DNA of 64,000 bases from Ochrobactrum sp. RH2CCR150 (GCA_014138095.1 JACGXE010000003.1:451771-515770); one strand, 5' to 3'. Numbered from the stretch's first letter, positions 18,636 through 27,494 are shown. Made by a program: numbers and translations. Notes: generated by a model from the letters alone, not told the origin.

Positions 18636-19286
18636 ATGTTAGATATGCATCCGGAACTTGTCTTTCTAAGAAATATATTGCTGGCTCAACGTTTGAATGA
18701 ATATGGTTTTCTTTTCCAGCCGGATAACACAATTGCTTCAGATGGCGGGATTTTTTCATTAAGAAACACCGAGAATCTAGGAAATAATGTAAAAAAGATC
18801 CATATTACCAAATGTAATGATCATAGAGTAATTTCGAACTATTGGTATCCTTACGTACACGGTGCGGCTGGTTCTATTTCTGTTCCCAAGAATATTCCTG
18901 ATGGGACATTGATTTTAACTGGTGGCATGAATGGATGCGCTCTGCATGTAGAAGATGGGGGAGATCATTACGTATTCTTTCATGATCTGAATGGGAGATA
19001 CTGCAAGCGTGGGTTAAAAACTATATGCAGGGTAGAATACAGAGATTATGCTGGGAGAATTGGGATTTCAGGTATTGGTCATGGTGTTCATATGGCACAA
19101 TGCAAGTATGGAACGGAAAAAACACAGCGGACGTATACAGAAAATAGTAATATTTGCTTAAAAGTAAATGGTACTATTAACGTATACTCGTCAGGCGTCA
19201 TATCGTATGATGAAGGAGACCATAGACGTCGAATTCATCATCCATACCAATCGTCATTATTCCAGATTATTACTAGCTTTCGGTGA
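18636..19286 (+). CDS. AT-rich orphan protein with CNF/BLF1-like Cys-His pattern
   Basis: This protein has 216 residues from ATG 18636; a TTG two codons earlier is possible, and AAGGTG lies upstream of both. No known family was recognised outright. The central segment LTGGMNGCALHVE followed by YVFFHD places C101 and H116 exactly 15 residues apart in two adjacent strands. The catalytic Cys866 and His881 of the Rho deamidase CNF1 have the same spacing, and Burkholderia BLF1 (a 211-residue protein, LSGC motif) has a similar arrangement. There is no signal peptide or membrane segment. The gene is strikingly AT-rich and stands alone, with no immunity or secretion gene beside it, so it is probably acquired. 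The deamidase-fold assignment is inference from motif spacing and size. Confidence 0.65.
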   Translation: MLDMHPELVFLRNILLAQRLNEYGFLFQPDNTIASDGGIFSLRNTENLGNNVKKIHITKCNDHRVISNYWYPYVHGAAGSISVPKNIPDGTLILTGGMNGCALHVEDGGDHYVFFHDLNGRYCKRGLKTICRVEYRDYAGRIGISGIGHGVHMAQCKYGTEKTQRTYTENSNICLKVNGTINVYSSGVISYDEGDHRRRIHHPYQSSLFQIITSFR

Positions 19287-19393
19287 GTTATACAGTGTTT
19301 GATTTTGATAGGTCGCTGGTTTTGCGTGTGGCAGCGATCTATGAATCGGACGTGCTATGAATTGTATCAAAACAATATTCCCTGGCAGGTATT

Positions 19394-20149
19394 TTACCCA
19401 ATGTCTTTGGGATATGTCTCGATTGAAAACTCCATGCGGTCTGCGGAAAAGCGCGTCAGCGAATACTGGATCGGGTGACCATCTGTATCGACATTGATCG
19501 CACGTGCCATTAGCACAATGGCTCCGGGCGAGAGTTTCAGATGTTTCAGATCATCTGAATCGGCATGTTGGGCCGAAATGGTTGTCGACTTGCGGAAATA
19601 ATCCTCAATCCCGGCTTTCCGGAGCGCCCAGGTGATGGACCCGTTTTCAGCATAGTCGGCGGCAAAATCGGGAAAACGCGCGGCATTCACCCAATGCGTC
19701 GCGCGCGATACCGGACGTCCATCTGCACTGTGTGCCGTTTCAAGTTTCGTGACTTCGCTGCCGACAGCAATGCCCAAGGCGTCCGCTATGTCAGCAGTTG
19801 CCGCTTCGGTATCACTGCTGAGCAATATGCCTTTGACTTCGCTTGCCTGCGTACCCAGCGATTGAGAAATACGGGTGCGTTGCCCGATCTGATAGGTCAG
19901 ACGCTTGGCATTGGCAACGAATGTGCCGCGGCCCTGTTCAGCGCGGAGAACGCCTTCCTGTGTCAATGCGGCGATGGCGCTTCGTACCGTATGCCGGTTG
20001 ACACCGAAGCGATCTGCCAGTTCCATCTCGGCAGGCATGCGTGCACCGGACTGAAGTTTTCCGGCCATGATGTCGCCGCGTATCTCATCGGCAATCTGCC
20101 GCCAGATGGCCACACCGCTGTTTCGTTCAATTCGTTTGGTCTTTGTCAT
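19394..20149 (-). CDS. phnF: Phosphonate metabolism repressor PhnF (GntR/HutC family)
   Basis: This 251-residue regulator is divergent from the C-P lyase operon. A GntR winged helix lies at residues 10-80 (IRGDIMAGKLQSGARMPAE, then RFGVNRHTVRSAI), and the UTRA effector domain at about 95-245 with YSLTRFSADRMEF near the end. ATG 20149 is chosen over the TTG one codon earlier. The coding start lies within the TGTCAT repeats of the Pho box at 20153-20170, so PhoB binding may also affect phnF. A perfect inverted repeat at 20203-20222 is the likely operator. The ligand is unknown. Confidence 0.93.
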   Translation of the reverse strand: MTKTKRIERNSGVAIWRQIADEIRGDIMAGKLQSGARMPAEMELADRFGVNRHTVRSAIAALTQEGVLRAEQGRGTFVANAKRLTYQIGQRTRISQSLGTQASEVKGILLSSDTEAATADIADALGIAVGSEVTKLETAHSADGRPVSRATHWVNAARFPDFAADYAENGSITWALRKAGIEDYFRKSTTISAQHADSDDLKHLKLSPGAIVLMARAINVDTDGHPIQYSLTRFSADRMEFSIETYPKDIG

Positions 20150-20152
20150 CAA

Positions 20153-20170
20153 CTGTCATCGTCCTGTCAT
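20153..20170 (+). promoter_or_regulatory. Pho box upstream of phnG
   Basis: CTGTCAT-CGTC-CTGTCAT is a perfect match to two PhoB half-sites at 11-base spacing, with a further TTGTCAT unit at 20143-20149. A possible -10 element, TATTAA, begins ten bases after the second repeat (20181), the usual distance in PhoB-activated promoters. Confidence 0.85.
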
Positions 20171-20202
20171 TGGCAGGGAGTATTAATTCTGTTATTGTAT
20201 GG

Positions 20203-20222
20203 TTGTCTAGATAAATAGACAA
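20203..20222. promoter_or_regulatory. Candidate PhnF operator
   Basis: The perfect inverted repeat TTGTCTA-GATAAA-TAGACAA lies between the Pho box/-10 region and the phnG start. Symmetric GntR/HutC operators with a GTnTA...TAnAC flavour and its position over the transcription start fit repression of phnG. Confidence 0.6.
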
Positions 20223-20267
20223 ATATGCGAAGCAAGTCAACAGGATTGAAACAGGGCGGAAAAGCTC

Positions 20268-20810
20268 ATGCAAACGACAGAGCCCAAGGCAGGCAATGGC
20301 ACTGCCGCCGGTGGGATCCACGCCTCGGCCAGCAATGACAGATCCGGAAACGGCACGGCGCTTGATGCGATGCAGGCTGCACGTCAGGCCAGCATGGCAA
20401 CACTTGCGCAGGCGAGCGGCGAAGAGCTGAAAGCTTTCTGGCTGGAATGGTCGGACAAGCCCGATTTTGAAATTCTCCGTGGTCCGGAAACCGGACTGGT
20501 GATGCTGCGCGGCCGTATTGGCGGCGGCGGTGCGCCGTTCAATGTCGGCGAGGCGACGGTGACACGCGCAACGGTGCGTCTGGCCGATGGTTCGGTCGGG
20601 CATTCCTATGCGCTTGGTCGTGATCAGGACAAGGCGCGGCTGGCCGCTCTGTTCGATGCGCTCTGGATCGACGAAGAGCGACGCGACGCGGTGGAGCGTC
20701 AGATCCTCGACGTCTTGCGCAACCGGCTGGCGCAGGCCGATGCAAAGCAGCGTAGCGAAGCCGCTGCCACGAAAGTTGATTTCTTCACCATGGTCCGGGG
20801 AGACAATTGA
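20268..20810 (+). CDS. phnG: C-P lyase core subunit PhnG
   Basis: PhnG is part of the PhnGHIJ core complex that transfers methylphosphonate-type substrates to ribose-5-phosphate and cleaves the C-P bond. The protein has 180 residues, about 30 more than typical PhnG, because of a Gly/Ala/Ser-rich N-terminal extension; the conserved part begins near ARQASMATLAQASGEEL. ATG 20268 is preceded by GGCGGA. Its stop overlaps the phnH start by one base, so the two are translationally coupled. It is the first gene after the Pho box. Confidence 0.95.
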   Translation: MQTTEPKAGNGTAAGGIHASASNDRSGNGTALDAMQAARQASMATLAQASGEELKAFWLEWSDKPDFEILRGPETGLVMLRGRIGGGGAPFNVGEATVTRATVRLADGSVGHSYALGRDQDKARLAALFDALWIDEERRDAVERQILDVLRNRLAQADAKQRSEAAATKVDFFTMVRGDN

Positions 20811-21433
20811 TGCTTCATTCTTCACCCCATTCTTCTCCGGCCTTTGAAGGCGGTCTCGCCAATCCGGTCACGGACGCCCAATCGGCCTTTCATGCGGTCA
20901 TGCATGCGATGGCGAATCCGGGCCGCGTTTACGCTTTGGCGCGTGCAGCCACGCCGCCTCAACCATTGACGCCGGAACTGGGCGTCATTGCCGCCACCTT
21001 GCTCGACCATGACGCCACCGTCTGGTGCGACCGCGCCATTGCAGCCAATGCAGACGCCACAGCCTGGCTAACCTTTCAGACCGGCGCGCCGCAGGTGGAC
21101 GGCTCGGCTTCCGCGCAATTCGCACTGGTTACCGATGCTTCGCTGTTGCCAGCATTGGCAGAATTCTCGCAAGGGCTGCCTGAGTTTCCAGACCGCTCGA
21201 CGACGGTGGTTCTGGCGGTCAAGTCCTTTGAAAGCGGGCAGGGCCTTGTTCTGAAAGGCCCCGGCATCGACGGTGAGCGGGAAGTTCACATCGATGGTCT
21301 TCCGCAGAACTTCGTTGCGCAATGGCGTGACAACGGTACGCAATTTCCACTTGGCGTCGATCTGGTTCTGGTGAGCGACGGTGCTGTCATCGCATTTCCG
21401 CGCACCACGCGCATAACCAAACTGGAGGGCTGA
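20810..21433 (+). CDS. phnH: C-P lyase core subunit PhnH
   Basis: This 207-residue subunit of the PhnGHIJ complex has a PLP-transferase-like fold without PLP. The N-terminus has the conserved region FHAVMHAMANPGRV, and the C-terminal half carries GPGIDGEREV and the GVDLVLVSDGAVIAFPRTTR ending typical of the family. ATG 20810 overlaps the phnG stop codon and phnI begins two bases after its stop, indicating tight co-expression. Confidence 0.95.
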   Translation: MLHSSPHSSPAFEGGLANPVTDAQSAFHAVMHAMANPGRVYALARAATPPQPLTPELGVIAATLLDHDATVWCDRAIAANADATAWLTFQTGAPQVDGSASAQFALVTDASLLPALAEFSQGLPEFPDRSTTVVLAVKSFESGQGLVLKGPGIDGEREVHIDGLPQNFVAQWRDNGTQFPLGVDLVLVSDGAVIAFPRTTRITKLEG

Positions 21434-21435
21434 AC

Positions 21436-22557
21436 ATGTATGTTGCCGTAAAGGGTGGCGAAACAGCCATCCGTAACGCCCACCGGCTTCTCGATGATCG
21501 CCGCCGTGGTGATCGTGCGGTGCCTGCACTGCGTCTGGATCAGATTGTCGAACAGCTTGCGCTGGCCGTTGATCGCGTAATGGCAGAAGGTTCGCTCTAT
21601 GATCGCGAGCTGGCCGCACTTGCCGTGCGCCAATCGCGAGGCGATCTGATCGAGGCAATATTCCTCGTGCGTGCTTATCGCACTACATTGCCGCGTTTTG
21701 GCTATTCGCGCCCGATGGAAACCGGGCAGATGCTGATCGAGCGACGCATCTCCGCGACCTATAAGGATCTTCCGGGCGGCCAGCTGCTTGGTCCGACCTT
21801 CGATTACACCCACCGTCTTCTCGATCCTGATCTGGCGGGAGATGTTACGGTACCGGAGCCTGAAGCGCGCGAAACCGAGAAGGAAGAGACGCCTCGCGTC
21901 ACCGATATTCTCGGTGTGAACGGCATGATCGAAGACGATGGCTCTCTGCCGGAAGGCCACGAGCCGGGCGACCTGACACGCGAGCCGTGGACATTCCCGA
22001 TGGAACGCGATCTGCGCTTGCAGGCGCTGGCGCGGGGCGATGAAGGCTTCCTTCTCGCACTCGGCTATTCCACCCAGCGCGGCTATGGCAACACCCATCC
22101 CTTCGTCGGAGAAATTCGCATTGGCGAAGTGGAGGTCGAATTCGACGTGCCGGAACTGGGCTTTGCCGTCTCGCTAGGCCGGGTGCAATTGACCGAATGC
22201 CAGATGATCAACCAGTTCAAGGGCTCGGCAAAGCAGCCGCCGCAATTCACACGCGGCTATGGTCTGGTGTTCGGCCAGAGTGAGCGCAAGGCCATGTCCA
22301 TGTCGCTCTGCGACCGCGCCTTGCGGGTTCGCGAATTCGATACTGATGTGACCGCGCCTGCACAGGACGAGGAATTTGTCATTTCCCACTCCGACAATGT
22401 GCAGTCGACTGGCTTCGTTGAGCATCTGAAACTGCCGCATTACGTCGATTTTCAGGCTGAACTCGAACTCATCCGCAGCATGCGTGCAGAATATGAGAAA
22501 ACGCAGAGCGAGGCTGAAGGCACAGTGGACGGTCAAGCGAAGGAGGCCGCAGAATGA
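21436..22557 (+). CDS. phnI: C-P lyase core subunit PhnI
   Basis: PhnI catalyses the first step: nucleoside attack on MgATP with phosphonate to give an alpha-D-ribose-1-(alkylphosphonate) 5'-triphosphate, with PhnG, PhnH and PhnL. The 373-residue length fits the family. Conserved segments include YVAVKGGETAI at the N-terminus, FGYSRPMETGQMLIERR, GYSTQRGYGNTHPF and the SDNVQSTGFVEHLKLPHYVDF region near the C-terminus. The last four bases overlap the phnJ start (ATGA). Confidence 0.97.
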   Translation: MYVAVKGGETAIRNAHRLLDDRRRGDRAVPALRLDQIVEQLALAVDRVMAEGSLYDRELAALAVRQSRGDLIEAIFLVRAYRTTLPRFGYSRPMETGQMLIERRISATYKDLPGGQLLGPTFDYTHRLLDPDLAGDVTVPEPEARETEKEETPRVTDILGVNGMIEDDGSLPEGHEPGDLTREPWTFPMERDLRLQALARGDEGFLLALGYSTQRGYGNTHPFVGEIRIGEVEVEFDVPELGFAVSLGRVQLTECQMINQFKGSAKQPPQFTRGYGLVFGQSERKAMSMSLCDRALRVREFDTDVTAPAQDEEFVISHSDNVQSTGFVEHLKLPHYVDFQAELELIRSMRAEYEKTQSEAEGTVDGQAKEAAE

Positions 22558-23447
22558 GCGATCTGGCCAATTACAATTTCGCCTATCTGGACGAACAGAC
22601 CAAGCGAATGATCCGCCGCGCCATACTGAAGGCCATTGCGGTGCCCGGTTATCAGGTGCCTTTTGCCAGCCGCGAAATGCCGATGCCTTATGGCTGGGGC
22701 ACGGGTGGCGTGCAGGTGACGGCCTCTATTCTTGGGCCGGATGATGTGCTGAAGGTTATCGATCAGGGTGCTGACGACACCACCAATGCTGTTTCGATCC
22801 GGGCGTTTTTCCAGAAGACCGCCGATGTGGCTGTGACGACCAGCACCGGCGAGGCGACGATCATCCAGACGCGCCACCGTATACCGGAATATCCGCTGAC
22901 CGAAGGGCAGGTGATTGTCTATCAGGTGCCGATCCCGGAACCGCTGCGCTTTCTGGAACCCCGCGAAACGGAAACGCGCAAGATGCACGCGCTCGCCGAA
23001 TATGGTCTCATGCATGTGAAGCTCTATGAGGATATTGCGCGTCACGGCCAGATCGCCAAAACCTATGATTATCCGGTGATGATCGAAGGACGCTACGTGA
23101 TGGCTCCATCTCCGACGCCGAAATTCGACAATCCGAAAATGCATATGTCGCCTGCCTTGCAGCTGTTCGGCGCGGGTCGCGAAAAGCGCATCTATGCGGT
23201 TCCGCCATACACGCAGGTCGTGAGCCTCGATTTCGAGGATCATCCGTTCGAAGTGCAGAAGTTCAAGGAACCTTGTGCACTCTGCGGTGCAAGGGGCGTT
23301 TATCTGGACGAAGTCGTGCTGGATGATCGCGGTGGCTCGATGTTCGTGTGCTCGGACACCGACTATTGCGAAGACCGTCAGGCAAAAGGCCATTTCGGTC
23401 ATCTGGCCGCCAATAACGAGGCTGCAGCCAAGGAAACGGTAAGATGA
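22554..23447 (+). CDS. phnJ: Carbon-phosphorus lyase PhnJ (radical SAM)
   Basis: PhnJ is the radical-SAM enzyme that breaks the C-P bond of ribose-1-phosphonate-5-phosphate, releasing an alkane and a cyclic phosphate. It has 297 residues. The iron-sulfur cysteines fall at C241, C244 and C266 and the catalytic thiyl cysteine at C272, the same numbering as the E. coli enzyme, in CALCGARG and FVCSDTDYCED. No canonical CxxxCxxC motif is present, as expected for this family. It overlaps phnI and phnK by four bases each. Confidence 0.98.
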   Translation: MSDLANYNFAYLDEQTKRMIRRAILKAIAVPGYQVPFASREMPMPYGWGTGGVQVTASILGPDDVLKVIDQGADDTTNAVSIRAFFQKTADVAVTTSTGEATIIQTRHRIPEYPLTEGQVIVYQVPIPEPLRFLEPRETETRKMHALAEYGLMHVKLYEDIARHGQIAKTYDYPVMIEGRYVMAPSPTPKFDNPKMHMSPALQLFGAGREKRIYAVPPYTQVVSLDFEDHPFEVQKFKEPCALCGARGVYLDEVVLDDRGGSMFVCSDTDYCEDRQAKGHFGHLAANNEAAAKETVR

Positions 23448-24220
23448 GTGACGAACCTCTGCTGAGAGTGAACAGCCTTTCGAAGTTCTATGGCAGCCGT
23501 CGTGGCTGCGAGGATATCTCCTTCAATCTTTGGCCCGGTGAAGTTCTGGCAATCGTTGGTGAATCCGGCTCGGGCAAGACGACGCTGCTCAACAGCCTTG
23601 CAACCCGGCTAGAACCGACATCCGGAACTGTTGAATACCGGATGCGCGATGGCGAATTCCGCGATCTGTACAAGATCGGTGAGGCCGAGCGCCGTTTCCT
23701 GATGCGCACCGATTGGGGTTTTGTCCACCAGAACCCCGCTGACGGATTGCGCATGACGGTTTCGGCTGGGGCCAATGTCGGCGAGCGCCTCATGGCCGTG
23801 GGTGAACGCCACTATGGCAACATCCGCTCCACGGCGACTGAGTGGCTTGGCCGCGTGGAAATCGCATCTGACCGTATCGACGACCAGCCGCGCGCCTTTT
23901 CCGGCGGTATGCGTCAGCGTTTGCAGATCGCTCGCAATCTCGTCACCGCACCGCGACTGGTATTCATGGACGAGCCGACCGGCGGTCTCGACGTTTCGGT
24001 GCAGGCGCGCCTGCTCGACCTGTTGCGCGGGCTGGTCAACGATCTGGGGCTTTCAGTCATCATCGTGACGCATGATTTGGCCGTAGCGCGGCTTCTGTCG
24101 CACCGCATCATGGTCATGAAAGACGGTCATATTGTCGAGCAAGGGCTGACAGATCGCGTGCTGGATGACCCTCAAGCGCCTTATACGCAGTTGCTCGTAT
24201 CGTCGATCTTGCAGGTATAG
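23444..24220 (+). CDS. phnK: C-P lyase ABC protein PhnK
   Basis: This 258-residue ABC-type ATPase docks on the PhnGHIJ core rather than on a transporter. Walker A is GESGSGKT near residue 38, the signature is AFSGGMRQRLQIARNL, and Walker B is LVFMDEPTGGLDV. It resembles oligopeptide/nickel transporter ATPases, but its position between phnJ and phnL and its length identify PhnK. The start overlaps phnJ by four bases. A gap of 68 bases precedes phnL. Confidence 0.96.
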   Translation: MSDEPLLRVNSLSKFYGSRRGCEDISFNLWPGEVLAIVGESGSGKTTLLNSLATRLEPTSGTVEYRMRDGEFRDLYKIGEAERRFLMRTDWGFVHQNPADGLRMTVSAGANVGERLMAVGERHYGNIRSTATEWLGRVEIASDRIDDQPRAFSGGMRQRLQIARNLVTAPRLVFMDEPTGGLDVSVQARLLDLLRGLVNDLGLSVIIVTHDLAVARLLSHRIMVMKDGHIVEQGLTDRVLDDPQAPYTQLLVSSILQV

Positions 24221-24288
24221 ATCAATTAAAACAGATATTTATCGCATGGTTTTGCCAAATTGGCGGAACTTCATGCGTGAGGTGAAAA

Positions 24289-25023
24289 ATGTCTATGTTG
24301 CAAACATCCGCTTCGCAATCCATGCCACCACTGGTCGTATCCGGCGTAACCAAGACCTTCACCATGCATTTGCAGGGCGGCATTGAACTGCCCGTCGTGC
24401 ATGGCGTGAATTTTGAACTCAATGCCGGTGAATGTGCCGTGCTGGGCGGTCCATCAGGTGCAGGCAAAAGCTCGATCCTGAAGATGGTCTACGGCAATTA
24501 TGCGGTGAATGGCGGCTCCATCCTGATCCGTCATGCGGATCGCGCCGTCGATCTGGCCAAGGCTGATCCCCGCGAAGTGCTTGGCGTTCGTCGTGACACC
24601 ATTGGCTATGTCAGCCAGTTTCTGCGCACACTGCCGCGTGTAGCGGCGATTGATGTCGTCGCCGAGCCGTTGATTGCTCGCGGTGCCGACCACAACATGG
24701 CGCTGGACCGCGCCCGGGAATTGTTAGCCAAGCTCAACCTGCCGGAACGTCTCTGGGCGCTTCCGCCTGCAACCTTTTCCGGCGGTGAACAGCAGCGCGT
24801 CAACATTGCTCGCGGTTTCATCACCGATCATCCGGTGTTGCTGCTGGACGAACCAACGGCTTCGCTCGATGCGAAAAACCGTGCGGTTGTGGTCGATCTG
24901 ATCAAGACCAAAAAGGCCGAAGGCGTTGCCATGCTCGGCATTTTCCACGACGAAGATGTGCGTGAGGAAGTGGCAGACCGCATCATCGACGTGACTGCCT
25001 TTTCTCCGAGGGCAGTTGCATGA
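24289..25023 (+). CDS. phnL: C-P lyase ABC protein PhnL
   Basis: This 244-residue ABC-type ATPase associates with PhnK on the C-P lyase core and is required with PhnGHI for the first step. Walker A is [10 protein letters not shown] near residue 50, the signature [16 protein letters not shown], and Walker [14 protein letters not shown]. Family-specific N-terminal residues [12 protein letters not shown] are present. GTGAGG lies upstream of ATG 24289. The stop overlaps the acetyltransferase start by four bases. Confidence 0.96.
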   Translation: MSMLQTSASQSMPPLVVSGVTKTFTMHLQGGIELPVVHGVNFELNAGECAVLGGPSGAGKSSILKMVYGNYAVNGGSILIRHADRAVDLAKADPREVLGVRRDTIGYVSQFLRTLPRVAAIDVVAEPLIARGADHNMALDRARELLAKLNLPERLWALPPATFSGGEQQRVNIARGFITDHPVLLLDEPTASLDAKNRAVVVDLIKTKKAEGVAMLGIFHDEDVREEVADRIIDVTAFSPRAVA

Positions 25024-25679
25024 CGAAGCTCTCGGTCGAACCACTGGTTCATGAAACGGCAGATGTCAGCGGCAGCAGGCTTGGCCGCTACACGGAAGTC
25101 GGCGCACGCAGCCGCCTGTCGGAAACGGTGCTGGAGGACTATTCCTATCTCGGCATCGATTGCGAAATCTGGTGTGCGGAAATCGGCAAATTCTCCAACA
25201 TTGCCAGTCATGTGCGCATCAACGCCACCAATCATCCGACATGGCGACCGACCCTGCATCATTTCACCTATCGCGCAGGCGATTACTGGCCGGATGCGGA
25301 GAATGAAACCGAGTTCTTCGATTGGCGTCGTGGCAATGCGGTGAAGATCGGCCATGACACATGGCTCGGTCACGGCTCGACCATTCTGCCGGGCGTTACC
25401 GTGGGCAATGGTGCGGTGATCGGCGCTGGCGCAGTCGTCAGCAAGGATGTTGCACCTTACACGATTGTCGGCGGTGTACCGGCGCGTCTTATCCGTGAGC
25501 GCTTTGACGCTGCGACCGGCAATCGTCTCGACCGGCTGGCCTGGTGGGACTGGAGCCATGAACGCCTGCGCGGCGCGCTCGATGACTTCCGCGCGCTCGA
25601 TATCGAAACTTTTCTCTCGAAATATGAAACTGCCGCCAATACCGAGGCGGTCATGAAAGAGCTTTCTCATGGCGAATGA
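25020..25679 (+). CDS. Hexapeptide-repeat acetyltransferase of the phosphonate locus
   Basis: This 219-residue left-handed beta-helix (LbH) protein belongs to the acetyltransferases often found in phn operons. Hexad repeats run through about residues 14-160, including [15 protein letters not shown] and [21 protein letters not shown], the xenobiotic acyltransferase signature. H-containing loops ([10 protein letters not shown]) fit a CoA-dependent N- or O-acetyltransferase. It probably acetylates aminoalkylphosphonates in the manner of PhnO, although PhnO is an unrelated GNAT enzyme. It overlaps phnL by four bases and phnM by eleven. The substrate is inferred from context. Confidence 0.85.
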   Translation: MTKLSVEPLVHETADVSGSRLGRYTEVGARSRLSETVLEDYSYLGIDCEIWCAEIGKFSNIASHVRINATNHPTWRPTLHHFTYRAGDYWPDAENETEFFDWRRGNAVKIGHDTWLGHGSTILPGVTVGNGAVIGAGAVVSKDVAPYTIVGGVPARLIRERFDAATGNRLDRLAWWDWSHERLRGALDDFRALDIETFLSKYETAANTEAVMKELSHGE

Positions 25680-26808
25680 AATCGTTCTCAAAAATGCACG
25701 TATCGTGCTTGCCGACGAGGTCGTTTCCGGCTCCATCCTGATCCGCGACGGCAAGATCGCCGCCATTGATCAGGGCAACGTGAATGGCGGCGAGGATATG
25801 GATGGCGATTATGTCATTCCCGGCCTGATCGAACTCCATACCGACCAGCTGGAATCGCATTATGCGCCGCGCCCCAAGGTGCGCTGGAACGTGGATGCCG
25901 CCGTTCAGGCCCACGACGCGCAGGTTGCCGCATCGGGCATCACCACTGTCTTCGATGCGATGCGGGTCGGTTCCGATTATGATCGCGACTTCGTCGGCAA
26001 AGATATGCGTCTGCTGGCCGATGCGATTGAAAGCGGTGTGCGCGAAAACCGTCTGCGCGCCGACCATTTCCTGCATCTGCGTTGCGAAGTTTCGGCAGCG
26101 GACTGCCTTGAAGGCTTTGCGCTGTTTGAAAACGACGATCGGGTGAAGCTTGCTTCGCTGATGGATCATGCGCCGGGGCAGCGCCAGTTTGCGGAGGTCG
26201 AAACCTACCGCACCTATTATATGCGCAAGCTGAAACTCAACGACGAAGAGTTTCGTTTGCATTGCGAAAGGCGCATGGCGGACTCGGACGCCTATTCGGC
26301 CAAGCATCGCCGGGCGATTGCCGATCTGGCGGGTGCGCGTGGCATCGTGCTGGCAAGCCATGATGACGCCACAAGCGCCCATGTCGATGAATCGCTCGAT
26401 CACGGCGTCCGGATTGCCGAGTTTCCGACCACACTGGAAGCGGCTTCGGCTTCGAAGGGCGCAGGCCTGTCCATCCTGATGGGCGCGCCGAATATCGTGC
26501 GCGGCGGTTCGCATTCCGGCAATATTGCCGCCCGTGATCTGGTGGATAATGGCAGCCTGGACATTCTGTCGTCGGATTATATCCCGTTCAGCCTGATCCA
26601 GTCGGCCTTCGGGCTTGCTTCCGGCGAGCGCCCGATTGGGCTTCCCGAAGCCATCCGCCTCGTCAGCAAGAACCCCGCCGATGCAATGCGTATGGATGAT
26701 CGTGGCGAAATTGCTGTCGGCAAGCGCGCCGATCTGGTACGAGCCCGCACGAGAAGTGCAATTCCGGTGGTACGCACTGTCTGGCGTGAAGGCGAGCGGG
26801 TGCTCTGA
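25669..26808 (+). CDS. phnM: RPnTP hydrolase PhnM
   Basis: PhnM removes pyrophosphate from ribose-1-phosphonate-5-triphosphate, giving the PhnJ substrate. It is a 379-residue amidohydrolase-superfamily metalloenzyme with the metal-binding ELHTDQLE segment after the N-terminal beta domain, LASHDDAT and the late Asp region [10 protein letters not shown]. Length agrees with E. coli PhnM (378). It starts inside the end of the acetyltransferase gene and its stop overlaps phnN by one base. Confidence 0.96.
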   Translation: MANEIVLKNARIVLADEVVSGSILIRDGKIAAIDQGNVNGGEDMDGDYVIPGLIELHTDQLESHYAPRPKVRWNVDAAVQAHDAQVAASGITTVFDAMRVGSDYDRDFVGKDMRLLADAIESGVRENRLRADHFLHLRCEVSAADCLEGFALFENDDRVKLASLMDHAPGQRQFAEVETYRTYYMRKLKLNDEEFRLHCERRMADSDAYSAKHRRAIADLAGARGIVLASHDDATSAHVDESLDHGVRIAEFPTTLEAASASKGAGLSILMGAPNIVRGGSHSGNIAARDLVDNGSLDILSSDYIPFSLIQSAFGLASGERPIGLPEAIRLVSKNPADAMRMDDRGEIAVGKRADLVRARTRSAIPVVRTVWREGERVL

Positions 26809-27392
26809 TGCGTATGGAGAATATTCAGCCGAAAGGCTGTTTCGTTGCCGTTGTCGGCCCCAGCGGGGCCGGCAAGGATACGATCATGGATGGCGCGCGC
26901 ATTGCCCTTGCAGGCGATGCGCGATTTCACTTTGTGCGCCGCACCGTCACGCGCCCGCAAATGCCGGGAACTGAAGATCACGACAGTCTGGATGAAGCAG
27001 CTTTTGCAAAAGCCGCAGGCGAGGGTGCCTTTGCGCTGCATTGGCGTGCTCATGGCCTCGATTATGGTCTGCCAAAGTCGCTCGATACGCTCATTGATGG
27101 CGGAACAGTGGTGATTGCCAACCTCTCACGCCGCGTTCTGGACGACATGCGCAAGCTCTATCCATCGCGTTCAGTGGTTGTGATCAGTGCCCGTCCGGAG
27201 GTTCTGGCTGAGCGGCTGGCAGCGCGCGGACGAGAGAGCAGAGAAGAGATCGCCTTGCGCCTTTCGCGCGAAGTAAGCTTCGACAACGGGGCTGGCGATG
27301 TTGTCATAATAGACAATTCCGGCGATGTCGTTGAATCCACTGATGCATTCATTCGTCACCTGATGGAAATTCAAGGAAAAACAATAGTTTAA
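26808..27392 (+). CDS. phnN: Ribose 1,5-bisphosphate phosphokinase PhnN
   Basis: This 194-residue kinase converts ribose 1,5-bisphosphate to PRPP, recycling the sugar from the C-P lyase pathway. The P-loop is GPSGAGKDT near residue 17 and the guanylate-kinase-like fold carries RRTVTRP. ATG 26808 overlaps the phnM stop; ATG 26814 is an equally possible start. The phosphodiesterase gene phnP, normally needed for the preceding step, is not in this window. Confidence 0.95.
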   Translation: MRMENIQPKGCFVAVVGPSGAGKDTIMDGARIALAGDARFHFVRRTVTRPQMPGTEDHDSLDEAAFAKAAGEGAFALHWRAHGLDYGLPKSLDTLIDGGTVVIANLSRRVLDDMRKLYPSRSVVVISARPEVLAERLAARGRESREEIALRLSREVSFDNGAGDVVIIDNSGDVVESTDAFIRHLMEIQGKTIV

Positions 27393-27406
27393 ATAATGGA
27401 CTTCGA

Positions 27407-27434
27407 GTGACGTGTAAATTTACACAAACGTCAC
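27407..27434. repeat. Nested inverted repeats between phnN and phnC
   Basis: GTGACG (27407-27412) pairs with CGTCAC (27429-27434), enclosing the perfect palindrome GTGTAAATTTACAC (27412-27425). The structure lies directly before the second Pho box. It could be a regulator site or a weak phnN transcript end; no T-run follows. Confidence 0.5.
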
Positions 27435-27456
27435 GATGCTTTCATTGCAGTGTCAT
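27428..27456 (+). promoter_or_regulatory. Degenerate Pho box upstream of phnC
   Basis: Three CTGTCAT-like units at exact 11-base spacing: ACGTCAC, CTTTCAT, GTGTCAT. Each has one to three mismatches to the consensus. The phnC start is 39 bases downstream. It would give the transporter genes their own phosphate-starvation promoter. Confidence 0.6.
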
Positions 27457-27494
27457 GGAAGCAATTCAGAGTGAGCATGAATGGAGATGAATTC

